From Calliphora vicina (lineage: Eukaryota; Arthropoda; Insecta; Diptera; Calliphoridae): a DNA stretch of 64,000 nucleotides. Position 1 is the first letter of the stretch, and each line of letters opens with the position of its first letter. Made by a program: the position numbers and the translations under genes. Below the pieces are notes generated by a model that was not told the origin of the DNA, searched no databases, and saw only the letters and a program-made list of their open reading frames with translations. Positions 1-10,563 of the stretch are shown piece after piece. The DNA lies in assembly GCF_958450345.1 (NCBI RefSeq), contig NC_088781.1:73449140-73513139 (forward strand), read 5' to 3'.

Positions 1-1158
1 TTCACCAAAACATTTGTAGTAGGTTCGCGCAACTATAGGCACAGAATATACAGAAGTGTCAAATTTGACGTTTAAAAAACGCCAAATCAGATGTTAGGGC
101 AGTTCTCATAAAAAGAGATAGCAATATATTTTGTACTACAATATCAGTGATGTGTTAAAGCAAACCGCTATATACAACACGAATTTGGTAGACAAAGAAA
201 TGTGAACAAAACAAACAAATAAATTTGTAAGAAAATTTTTTCGTAGTCTGTGGCACAAAATTTTTTAAAATGGAAAATTATAAAAATGTGTGTATTGTTT
301 ACGTGTAAATTTAAATGAAACAAAATTCTTGGTTGTTTTTTACATTTGCAAAATAAAACTCCACATGTACAATGGCAATTAAAAGTGAAATATTACAAAA
401 ATAAATGATTGCATCAAACTAAATCGGAAAGAAATTGAATTATTGCGGCAGAAAATTAAGACTAAAACAAAATGAAAAGGGCAGTTACTAAAAATGAAAC
501 AAATATAGAACTATATTATTTTCAGTCTCGTGACGCCTCTGTATACTTTGTGCTATAGGGGAGGTGGCTTATAGTCTTTTACAGACTTTGCGGGTATTTT
601 TTTACTTTCTAGATTGTCAAGAATTGCAGAACGATTTTGACTTACCGGATTTTCCTTCGCCTGTTTTGGATTTGGTACCAATTTTGATGTTCTAGGACTG
701 GACTTGCGTTTAGTTATAGTGATGTAACGGTGCATTCCTGTTAGGATTTTTCCCGTATTTTTCACTATACTTCGAGTATTTTTTGGTATGGGAGCAATAT
801 TTTTTAATGTAGAACTCGATTGATTTTGCTTATCATCACCGGTTTTTATAGAGTTAATATTTTCATTACTACTATTTGTGACATTGATCACAGTAGCATT
901 ACTATTTTCAGCAACCATTTGAGTTGTTGTTTGTTTTTCTATAATTTCTTTTATGTTGTCTTCTACACAATTGTTTTGTTTTGGCGCACTAGAGAGTGGA
1001 GATCTCTCGTTTATTGTTGTTCTTACACTTAAATAATTTTAGTGATCTTTTGGATCATATGTATTATTATTGTTGTATGGAGAGCTCACAACAATGTATG
1101 CATTATTTCGATTGCTGCTGAGCCTCCTTTCACTTGTTGGAGAGTAAGAGAAACTCAT
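1..1158 (-). pseudogene. Jockey-clade LINE ORF1 remnant, copy A1 (runs off window start)
   Basis: Decayed ORF1 (nucleic-acid-binding Gag-like protein) of a Jockey-type non-LTR retrotransposon. Reading leftward, a start at about 1158 opens a low-complexity Ser/Asn-rich stretch, broken by an in-frame stop near 1,031. A longer open piece spans 918-553 (121 codons, Asn/Ser/Thr-rich then basic). It is interrupted by a DNA element at 40-552. Identity is inferred from copy A2, where the downstream part contains a PRE_C2HC-like domain and a zinc-knuckle remnant. No function is expected. The window start lies inside this copy, so its 3' part is missing. Confidence 0.72.
40..552. mobile_element. 7-bp-TSD TIR element, long member, copy A1
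   Basis: A 513-bp non-autonomous DNA transposon inserted in the Jockey ORF1. The ends are CACAGAATATACAGAAGTG and CGCCTCTGTATACTTTGTG, imperfect inverted repeats. It is flanked by the 7-bp duplication CTATAGG at 33-39 and 553-559. Its first 35 bp match an end of the short ~224-bp MITEs at 4,300 and 4,545 (shared GTCAAATTTGAC next to the TIR), so it belongs to the same family with a different interior. It has no ORF. A 7-bp duplication is uncommon. P/1360-like elements are one candidate superfamily, but I cannot assign it. Confidence 0.8.
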
Positions 1159-1209
1159 ACACAAACACTACACTCTTTATTTAGGGTTTTATTTATGTTG
1201 TTGTTTTTT

Positions 1210-2660
1210 TATACCCTCCACCACCATAAGTGGTGAATGAGGGTATATATAAGTTTGTCATTCCGTGTGTAACATTGAGAAATATTCATCTGAGACCCAA
1301 CAAAGTATATATATTATTGATCCTTATGAAATTCGAAGTCGATTGAGCTATGTCCGTCTGTCTGTGTAAAACACGCTCACGGTCAAAATAGCCAACGAAA
1401 GTTGGTAAACTTGCAAGAAAAATGTTTATTGTTCTCCTAAGCAGTTTGGTATTGAAAATCGGTTCGGTGGAACCAGAGTTATGAACCAAAATCTAAGACA
1501 ACCTAAAAAAAAATGATAATTTTAAAATTGTTTTTGTTATTTGTGCAAATATATTGCAGATAATACCACCAAATTTTACACACGTTATTTTTATGTTAAA
1601 AATAACGTGTGGTAAAAATTATAAGAATCGGTTCATGATTTCTCCTAGCCCCCATACAAATTTCTTCCCGAAATATGGTTCTATGGTCTGTAAATTACTA
1701 CCAAATTGCAGTATCCACACAAAATTCAGGAAAAATAATATTCGTGCATAAAAAAATCATAACACCAAATTATTTGTGGATTGGCCCATATTTTATCATA
1801 GCCCCCATATAAAGTTCACTTCCGAAAATCACTTAAATAAGCATAAATGTCTTATAAATATCGCTATTAAGTTGAAATTCGTCATAAATAGTCCCCATAT
1901 ATACCAAAATCGCTATAACTAATTCTATGAAGATCGGCTGATAATTGGTAATATCTCCCATATAAGGACCACTTCCGAAAAACAATAACCTACATAAATA
2001 TCTAAAAAATATCAATATCAAAACAAAATTTCACACAAATCTCTAATTTATATTTAGAAATCATACTGCAGGATTTTATGAATATCGGTCCATATTTGAC
2101 CATAGCTCCCATATAAGGTCCAATTTCGAAAATCAGTTAAGTACTCATAAATCTCTTATAAATACCTTTATCATCCTAAAATTCTACACAAGTAATACTC
2201 ATATACATAGAAATCACTGTATTTTACACAGATTGGACGATAATTGGTCATAGCTCCCCTATAAAGCCCATTTCCGAAAACTATATTAACCATAATAAAT
2301 ATTTAAAACAAATCGATATTAAAATGAGATTACGCACAGATCAGTAATTTTTATCCAGAAATCATACTACTGGATTTTGTGAATATCAGTAATTTTTATC
2401 CAGAAATCATACTACTGGATTTTGTGAATATCGGTCCATATTTAACCATAGCTCCCATATAAGGTCCACTCCCGAAAATCACTAAAATCCTCATAAATTT
2501 CTTACAAATATAATTATCAGGTTGAAATTCGAAACAAATTTGTTCAATATATACAAAAATCGATGTATCAAATTTTACGATGATAGGTCCAATAATTGGT
2601 TATAGCTCCCATATAAGTCCAACAACCCAATATTTTGAAATTTGTCTAATATATTTGTAT
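1210..2660 (+). repeat. DINE/mini-me-like dispersed repeat, copy A1 first unit
   Basis: The head is an imperfect hairpin, TATACCC...CACCACCATAAGTGGTG...GGGTATA (1210-1247). Then come AAAGTATATATATTATTGA and a GTCCGTCTGTCTGTGTAAAAC run. These are hallmarks of the DINE-1/mini-me repeats abundant in flies, usually viewed as non-autonomous Helitrons. The body is a set of diverged ~90-120-bp tandem segments built on 'tagctcccatataaggtccacttccgaaaatca' type sequence. It is non-coding; small ORFs here are chance. Confidence 0.7.
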
Positions 2661-2668
2661 AGCCTTTT

Positions 2669-3185
2669 TATACCCTCCACCACCATAAGTGGTGAATGTG
2701 GGTATATATAAGTTTGTCATTCCGTGTGTAACATTGAGAAATATTCATCTGAGACCCAACAAAGTATATATATTATTGACCCATATGAAATTCTAAGTCA
2801 ATTGACCTATGTCCGTTTGTCTGTCCGTCTGTCTGTGTAAAACACGCTCACGTCCAAAATAGACAAAAAAAATTGGTAAACTTGCAAGCAAAATGTTTAT
2901 TGTTCTCCTAAGCAGTTTGGTATTGATTAAACGATGTCCGTCCGGGCGGCTGGCTGTCCACGTAAACCTTGTGCGCAGAGTACAGGTCGCAATTTTGAAG
3001 ATATTTCGATCAAATTTGGTACATATTCTTTTTTCGGCCCAAGGACCAAGCCTATTTAAACTGGCTGAAATCGGTCCATTATTTCACCTAGCCCCCATAC
3101 AAATGTCCTTCCGAAATTGGACTTTATCGGTCATAAATGTTTAATTTATAAATGTATCTCCACAAATTGAGCTTCAAATAAGTTT
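2669..3185 (+). repeat. DINE/mini-me-like repeat, copy A1 second unit
   Basis: A second head of the same family (TATACCC at 2669, GTCCGTCTGTCTGTGTAAAAC near 2820) follows the first repeat directly, with a shorter body. From about 2,940 the body differs and contains CCAAGGACC and ATCGGTCCATTATTTCACC motifs. Bases about 2,616-2,852, including this head, are missing from the paralogous copy A2. Confidence 0.65.
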
Positions 3186-3428
3186 TATATATACAAAAGT
3201 TTTATATATACAAGTTTCTTTTATTTTACTTAAATCAATATTTAAATATATTTATAAGTATTTATTAAGCGTCCATTCGCTGTTACTTATCTTTGTATAC
3301 ATATTTTTTTTGTATTTATCTTCACAATTATTTTATTTATTTATTTTTGAGAGCGATGTAAAACACGTCTACCCACTGTAAACGGCAGAGAGAATACATC
3401 GAGGAGAGGAGATAGTTAGTGATCGTAT

Positions 3429-3990
3429 AATTGACTTTAATTCCGAAGCGTTTAACAATAAGGACTACATAGCATTAATTGACACGCTTGAATAGAATAA
3501 AGACAGGTTACCGGATTTGAAAGTAGAGGACGGCATAGTGTACAAAAAAGTTAAATTTAATACGACGGATATAGATAACGAAGAAGAATGTTGGAAAATA
3601 TGGGTGCCAACTGAGCTAACTGATAGTTTAATTAGAAGATTCCATGTAGACAACACTTCACACGGCGGCATAACGAAAACGTTTTATAATATCCGTGAGT
3701 ATTTTTATTGGCCATCCATGATAAAACAGGTCAGAGATCTCGTTAGGAATTGTCAGGTTTGTAAGGAGATTAAACACCCAAGACAGACATTACGACCACA
3801 AATGGGATGAGAAGTCAGGACTGAAAGGCCGTTATATAGATTTCTTAGGACCATACACTCGAACTAAGTCCGGTAATACATTTATTTTCATAGTATTAGA
3901 CCATAAAACTAAATACGTGTTATTAAAAGCTCTCTCGAAGGCTACAACTAAGGCATCATTAATTATTATGATGAATGTTTGTCAAGTATA
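3429..3990 (+). pseudogene. Ty3/Gypsy pol fragment (integrase N-terminus), copy A1
   Basis: A fragment of a Gypsy-type polyprotein. Coding homology starts near 3,429, passes a stop at about 3,493, then gives an open stretch from 3,517 holding the integrase H2C2 zinc-binding module: H...HGG...YYWP-like spacing and C-x2-C (NCQVCKE). A frameshift near 3,805 moves the catalytic-core start (a YIDFLGPY-like first-Asp motif, about 3,833-3,990) to another frame. The second Asp and the Glu are absent. No LTR was recognised. The piece is present three times in the window. Confidence 0.8.
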
Positions 3991-4292
3991 AACAGAGGGT
4001 AATGTTTGTAAATAAAAAGTTGCAAGAACCACAATTGATCTCCCAACTCTTTTTGCTCCGCAATCTACGAAAAAAGAAGCTGGCTTTGTAACGGGCACCA
4101 GAGTTTTTTATTTTTTTACATACGCTTTATTACTTCCGGACACTTCCTCTGGTTAGGCATTTTTAATAAGTTTCTTATTTATCCATCACTGACACTACAT
4201 ATTGGGTACAACTATGATAGCGATGCAACCATGAAAAAAACCGACGCCAACCAAAGAAGTGGCGTCCTTTTTGATCATTTCAAGTGTGAAAG
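3991..4292. other. Non-coding segment between Gypsy fragment and MITE
   Basis: About 300 bp shared by all three copies of the Gypsy fragment, with no convincing ORF. In copies two and three its last 8 bp, AGAAGTGG, is the target site of the foldback element. It could be 3' sequence of the parent Gypsy element, but no LTR boundary is visible. Confidence 0.4.
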
Positions 4293-4299
4293 TCGTTGA

Positions 4300-4524
4300 C
4301 ACAAAGTATACAGAGGCGACACAGCAAAAAAAATATATTTGTCTCTTTCGTTCGAAACAATTTCAACTGGTTTGGTTTTGTGCATATTTATATAGTTGTT
4401 TGTTTTAACGCACTGTCTGTATTAAACCGCAAATTTGTTTTCTCTTTCTATCGAAACAATTTCAAAAAAAAGCAGATTTTAGTGTTTTTGAACTGTCAAA
4501 TTTGACGCCTCTGTATACTTTGTG
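4300..4524. mobile_element. Short 7-bp-TSD MITE, copy A1 first
   Basis: A 225-bp element with inverted ends CACAAAGTATACAGAGGCG and CGCCTCTGTATACTTTGTG. The flanking duplication is TCGTTGA (4293-4299 and 4525-4531). It is non-coding. A near-identical copy starts 20 bp further on, and another interrupts the LINE at 35.8 kb. Confidence 0.9.
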
Positions 4525-4544
4525 TCGTTGAGGTAGGTCGTGGT

Positions 4545-5268
4545 CACAAAGTATACAGAGGCGACACGGCAAAAAAAATATATTTGTCTCTTTCGCTCGA
4601 AACAATTTCAACTGGTTTGGTTTTGTGCTTATTTATATAGTTGTTTGTTTTAACGCACTGTCTGTATTAAAGGGGGGTCAGACGGCATGTATTGCTTGTG
4701 TTTTGTGCCATGTATTGGGACATTTTTCCATATGTAAACATATACATACCGTGTGATCCACATGAAACTTTGTGTATGTAAAATACATGTGTATTACTCG
4801 TGACATTTTTGGCAATTAGAGCATGTTCTATTTTCGTGTGTATAACAGTGTTGTATTTTCAAATACAACACTGTGTGAGTGCAAAATAAAAAAACAAAAC
4901 AAAAGCGAGTAAAGAAAAATCATAATAAAATAAGTTTCATTGCATTAAATATATTTATTGTGATTTAAAAATGTTTTAAATAAATATATTGTTAAAAACA
5001 ATAAACATATAAACTTAGGTTATGTCACATGCAATTACATATGTACGTTTGAACGTGGAAATTATGAATCGTATGTATAATGTGAATTATGACATACACA
5101 TGGAATTCCATATGTATCGAATACATGTCCCAATACACAAGCAATACATGCCGTCTGACCCCCCTATTAAACCGCAAATTTGTTTTCTCTTTCTATCGAA
5201 ACAATTTCAAAAAAAGCTGATTTTAGTGTTTTTGAACTATCAAATTTGACGCCTTTGTATACTTTGTG
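4545..5268. mobile_element. Short 7-bp-TSD MITE, copy A1 second, split by a nested element
   Basis: The same family and orientation as the preceding MITE, with flanking TCGTGGT (4538-4544 and 5269-5275). It is split by a 493-bp element at 4672-5164; without that insert and its target duplication it is 224 bp, as in copy A2 (20,231-20,454), which is the uninterrupted allele. Confidence 0.9.
4672..5164. mobile_element. Nested TIR element (GGGGGGTCAGACGG ends)
   Basis: A 493-bp element with near-perfect inverted ends: GGGGGGTCAGACGGCATG, and CATGCCGTCTGACCCCCC on the right, extending into GTATTGCTTG. It is flanked by TATTAAA (4665-4671 and 5165-5171), another 7-bp duplication. The uninterrupted target is at 20,340-20,360 in copy A2. 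It is non-coding and rich in TACATGT-like words. Superfamily not assigned. Confidence 0.88.
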
Positions 5269-5275
5269 TCGTGGT

Positions 5276-5495
5276 CAGGGCTGCCAGATGAATTTGGGAA
5301 AAAATCGTCAATATCCCGATAAAAAAGAAAAAAATCGTCATTTTGAATTTTAAAAATCGTCAAAAAAAAATCGGAAAATTAAAAAGGTCAAGATTTCTAA
5401 CAGGAATTTTAAATTTCTACTTAAAAAGTGAACAAAAACATCACATTTATCAAAAAAATTTCTTAAAATTGAAGTTCATAAATACGGGATCACTA
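5276..5495. mobile_element. Truncated hAT-like element, copy A1
   Basis: It begins CAGGGCTGCCAGAT directly after the MITE target duplication and matches the complete element at 20,462-21,203 until about 5,495, where homology to copy A2 ends. The right terminus is missing. Repeated AAATCGTCA words mark the family. Confidence 0.75.
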
Positions 5496-8400
5496 TTTCA
5501 TAAATACATTAATATAAAGTAAGAAGAGTTGATGTTGGTTTTTTATTTTTTCAAATTTGTTCAAATTGTACTTTTGTTGCATTTTGGCGCATTTTGGGAA
5601 AATGCTAAAAAGACTTTTTTTTTTTTTTCAGTATCTTTTTTCTTTATTGAATCTTTCTTTTTAGAAATTTACAAATAAGTATTCAAATCTTAACCTAAAC
5701 TAAAGCTAAAAAGACTTGAATCAAATCATTTTGCTCACTGTTTTTCATCACTTCACAATGGGGCAGAATCAACATTTTTTGGAGATAAATCTGGCATTTC
5801 TAAACGGCTGGTCCGATCGGGATAAAATTTGACATGAGGGTAGCCAAGGAGTATTCAAGTTTAATGTTTTAAAATGCGCACTACAAATGCTTCAGGGACG
5901 GCGCTATGGGGTCTCAAAGTAGGGTACCATCGACATATAAAATTTTTAAACACGTTCCATTTCTTGTTTCCCATCTGATTTTTGGAAAGCACTTGGCTAG
6001 GTCTTGAAAAACGTGCTTACGTGTTCTATTTATCGCTTATAATTTTCGAGTTATAGGAATTTCAAAATTTAAATTTTTAAAATTTTTTTTTTAAATATAT
6101 AGGTCGTACTTTTGGACCGAATGGACTCGAATTTTTTTGCGTTACTTAGACAACTAAATCGCCAATAACATACAAAAGATGCTAGAGCAATATCAATCAT
6201 GGATTGAAAAATAAACGGTTTTCCATTTAAAAATTTAAAAAATAGTGACTTTACTCTTTCTTTGTTAAAAAAAACTTTCTTTAAGAACATATAACAATTT
6301 TATGACTTTCTCTAAAGTATCTTTACGGAGAACATTTTGGTATAAAAAACATGTCCTATTTTTGAAATATGCCGCCCTTGTTCCACATGTTCTAAAATCC
6401 CAAAGCTCGGATCAGAAAACGGAAAGCATCTTTGGAAACTTCGATGTATACCTTATTTAACCATAAAGCATTTTCTCAGCCCCGATGGAAAAATTGTAAA
6501 AATACTATTTTTGGGATTTTCGCTCCATTTTTTAGGAATTGCGGGATTCCCTTTGACCGTCCTTTAAAAATTTGCACTTTTAAAGCGGATGCCATTTCGT
6601 CCAACAAAAGTACACTTTTAACAAATTTTAAAAAATAAAAAAAAACAGCAATCTCTTTTTACTTTATATTAATGTATTTATGAAATTGAAGCTAATTTAC
6701 AAATAAAAACTTAAGTCATTTCACCATTTCAACTAAAACTGCAGTTTTTCTTAACAGAATGCTACTGTTATTTAAACCAAAATCTTTATTTTAAAATTTC
6801 CTACCAAACTGCATTTACAGAATATAAACATTTTGCCTCGTTCAATTTTTATATAAGAAAAGTAAGCAAAAATTAAAAAAAAATTATAAGTTCGTATTTG
6901 AAAATCTGAATTTGTAATGCTATGAATAAAAAACCATCCATAAAATGGCAATGTTGATTTAGGAAACATTTAGGAAATTTAATTAGCTTCCTAATGCAAG
7001 TAATTAGGTTTAAATCCGTTAAGAACCGTTTGAGTTAGAGGCAAATTACTAAAGCAAGTTTTTTTAATTTTTTAGAAAAAATGCATTTTGCCTAAAAAAA
7101 CGAAAAAACGATTTGAGAGACCACTTCCCGTTCACCAATATTTAAGTGTTATACACCAAAATTAGAGTAGATTAAGAAAGTCGATGTGCCTGAAGGAATT
7201 TCGAAAAAAATGAAAAGTGAGACGGTCTAATAGGAATACGATTTGTTTTGATTATTGTTTTTTATGATACTTCTATATTGAGCACTAGAAGCATCAAGAA
7301 GGCTTGGAAAGTTAGAAGCCGTATATTGAGCATATAAAGTAAAGGCCTGCACAAGACAACATTTTGTAGAAAAATGTCTTACTTCAAAATTAGATGCTTT
7401 GTTTTGTTGTGTCGACGCGCACATCATGTTGTTCAATGTCAAAAACCATGTTGTACCATGTCATGTCTATAACTATTGATGATGCTGTTGTTATGTGTGG
7501 TAGCTTGAATTGAATTCATGTTAACAAGTGTCGCATTGTTAGGCAGAATAAAATTGCATAGAAGAATGAAATTGTACACAACTGCTGAACTGTGAAAATC
7601 TGAGAACTATTATTATTTAGCATTATATTTTTTTTTAAATATTTAGAACAAATAATATAAGGATTTTTAAAAAATATAAATAATAAAGTGTAACACAGGA
7701 AAAAGAAATTCATAATTGAAATGAATTTTTTAATAAATATTATTAATCGAACAAGAATTTTTTCCAAACTTTTTTCATTCAGAATAAGAACATGTTCATA
7801 AATATTATAAAATTGTACATGAAGGAAATTTTTGCTTTTTTTACACAAATTTGTTGCTATTTTATAATAAATTGCATTATGTAGTTCAAATATTTTTGTA
7901 TAATATCCCAATATTGGCCAATATTTCTAAATGTATTAAAAAATGCAGTAAATTTAGCCCATATTTTCTCATTATATAGCTGAAAATCATAAAAAAATTA
8001 AATATTTTCCAAGAAAAATTTCAAACATTTTTGAACAACATAAAAATATACCAGAAAATTTAAATAATTTTGTTCAAAAAATAGGAAAAAAATTTCTGTG
8101 AAGTTACGCAATTTTTTCTTCAAATCGTTGGACAGATGCATTTGTTCCATTGGAAAATTTTCGTAGATTTATATTTTTGTAGCAATTATGCCGCGAATGA
8201 TTCAGAGACACTTCATTAAATTTAAACACGTTTTTACAACGCGTATAATAATAAACACGTTTGTCTTTAATATCATTAAATATATTATAAACTTCACCGT
8301 TAAGGATGTATACATTAATTTAATTTTCTTTAATTAAACACCGTCTAATAGGCCAATTGGCTTTGTTCATGGAGTTTTATTTTATTTAGCAATGTAATTA

Positions 8401-8716
8401 TTAAATGTCCCGTTAATAATATTCGAGCGGTTGTACGTAAGTCAGGTAGTATTTAAAATATGTATGTGAAAAACATTAAATTTTAAATTCCATGAAAATT
8501 ATTGGCATTTTATGGCTTATATTCAACCTATTCCTTTTTAAGTAATAATATAACAGGTAATATTACTAAATATTGTAAAATTTTCCAAAACAACATTGAA
8601 AAACCTATTGGTGTACTTTCGTATTTTTATTTTGACCTCTATATAATATAAATATAAATTCCAGTTGTATTTTTATAGTCAATTTTTTCTTATTGCACAC
8701 AATAAATACCTTAGTC
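5496..8716. other. AT-rich non-coding tract, unassigned repeats
   Basis: About 3.2 kb without a supportable gene. 5,760-6,660 looks like an old dispersed repeat (CTGGTCCGATCGGGATAAAATTTGACATGAGG-type text), but I cannot name it. The reverse complement of 7,700-7,815 resembles 23,835-23,935 (shared ATGTTCTTATTCTGAATGAAAAAAGTTTGG and CGATTAATAATAT), so at least that part is a dispersed repeat. Short ORFs here have no recognisable domain. Confidence 0.5.
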
Positions 8717-8806
8717 GTTTTACGACAACGACAGTTTCATGCTAGATTAAAGAAATTATTCAACCTGTTTCATTAATCTAGAACGAAACTGTCGTTGTCG
8801 TAAAAC
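8717..8806. repeat. 34-bp inverted repeat hairpin
   Basis: Arms 8717-8750 and 8773-8806 are inverted copies (GTTTTACGACAACGACAG... / ...CTGTCGTTGTCGTAAAAC) matching at 32 of 34 positions around a 22-nt loop. It abuts the decayed end of Jockey ORF1. It may be a short foldback element or the terminus of an unrecognised transposon. Confidence 0.75.
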
Positions 8807-8814
8807 AACTACGC

Positions 8815-10512
8815 CTTACATGATAAGGCTGATTATCTGTTTTTGAGTGGGGACATTCTTTTATGAATATCTCCACATCTTACACATACAGAAGGTAATT
8901 TGCAGAATGTTCGGGTGTGACCGAACATTTAGGTGGACCTTTGCGCTTAATTGGTTCTTCTACAATTATTTTATGATTAAGAAGATATCTTAAACCTATA
9001 TTGGATGAGTGTCACCCTTTTTCTTTAATTGAGAAAAGTTGAATTGATTTCAACTCTAAAAATTTTATTCTTATTTATTATGTTGTAAATGGACTTCACT
9101 TCAAAGCCTTCAGACTCTGGCGCCTTTTTAATATCATCAGTTGGCTCAGAACTATCTATACCTTTGATGACTACTGTCAAACCTTTTGCACTTTTCAGTT
9201 GATATGTATAATAGTTTCTTTTCTCGGAATCGAAATAATCAACAATCATTCTGAAATTTTTTCCGAATAAGTTTGTACCTTTGTCTCTTGAATATTTCCT
9301 TTACGCAGAGAGACCACGTGGAAATTCTCCTTACCTACAAGTTGGGACAATTTGTTCACCAAAACATTTGTAGTAGGTTCGCGCAACTATAGGCACAGAA
9401 TATACAGAAGTGTCAAATTTGACGTTTAAAAAACGCCAAATCAGATGTTAGGGCAGTTCTCATAAAAAGAGATAGCAATATATTTTGTACTACAATATCA
9501 GTGATGTGTTAAAGCAAACCGCTATATACAACACGAATTTGGTAGACAAAGAAATGTGAACAAAACAAACAAATAAATTTGTAAGAAAATTTTTTCGTAG
9601 TCTGTGGCACAAAATTTTTTAAAATGGAAAATTATAAAAATGTGTGTATTGTTTACGTGTAAATTTAAATGAAACAAAATTCTTGGTTGTTTTTTACATT
9701 TGCAAAATAAAACTCCACATGTACAATGGCAATTAAAAGTGAAATATTACAAAAATAAATGATTGCATCAAACTAAATCGGAAAGAAATTGAATTATTGC
9801 GGCAGAAAATTAAGACTAAAACAAAATGAAAAGGGCAGTTACTAAAAATGAAACAAATATAGAACTATATTATTTTCAGTCTCGTGACGCCTCTGTATAC
9901 TTTGTGCTATAGGGGAGGTGGCTTATAGTCTTTTACAGACTTTGCGGGTATTTTTTTACTTTCTAGATTGTCAAGAATTGCAGAACGATTTTGACTTACC
10001 GGATTTTCCTTCGCCTGTTTTGGATTTGGTACCAATTTTGATGTTCTAGGACTGGACTTGCGTTTAGTTATAGTGATGTAACGGTGCATTCCTGTTAGGA
10101 TTTTTCCCGTATTTTTCACTATACTTCGAGTATTTTTTGGTATGGGAGCAATATTTTTTAATGTAGAACTCGATTGATTTTGCTTATCATCACCGGTTTT
10201 TATAGAGTTAATATTTTCATTACTACTATTTGTGACATTGATCACAGTAGCATTACTATTTTCAGCAACCATTTGAGTTGTTGTTTGTTTTTCTATAATT
10301 TCTTTTATGTTGTCTTCTACACAATTGTTTTGTTTTGGCGCACTAGAGAGTGGAGATCTCTCGTTTATTGTTGTTCTTACACTTAAATAATTTTAGTGAT
10401 CTTTTGGATCATATGTATTATTATTGTTGTATGGAGAGCTCACAACAATGTATGCATTATTTCGATTGCTGCTGAGCCTCCTTTCACTTGTTGGAGAGTA
10501 AGAGAAACTCAT
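8815..10512 (-). pseudogene. Jockey-clade LINE ORF1 remnant, copy A2
   Basis: This is the better-preserved copy of the ORF1 at the window start. Reading leftward: start near 10,512, an Asn/Ser-rich N-terminus with a stop, then an open 121-codon block (10,272-9,907), then a transposon insertion (9,394-9,906). The frame then resumes with VGK-NFHVV- and TYQLKS-GL-VVIKGI-type motifs (about 9,352-9,050), typical of the PRE_C2HC domain of Jockey ORF1 proteins. A zinc-knuckle remnant (GHTRTFCK, VRCGDIHK) follows near 8,960-8,830. Several frameshifts and stops show it is dead. ORF1 proteins normally bind LINE RNA. Confidence 0.8.
9394..9906. mobile_element. 7-bp-TSD TIR element, long member, copy A2
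   Basis: The paralogue of the element at 40-552, at the same position in ORF1 and with the same duplication CTATAGG (9387-9393 and 9907-9913). It was therefore inserted before the segmental duplication. Confidence 0.82.
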
Positions 10513-10563
10513 ACACAAACACTACACTCTTTATTTAGGGTTTTATTTATGTTGTTGTTTTTT

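Noticed and set aside
820..1236. Plus-strand ORFs of 64-70 codons (also at 10,174-10,590)
   Set aside because: Antisense shadows of the Jockey ORF1 N-terminus; they recur only because the block is duplicated.
7516..7911. 131-codon minus-strand ORF with hydrophobic stretches
   Set aside because: AT-rich low-complexity translation inside a dispersed repeat; no domain, no conserved start, no second copy of the frame.
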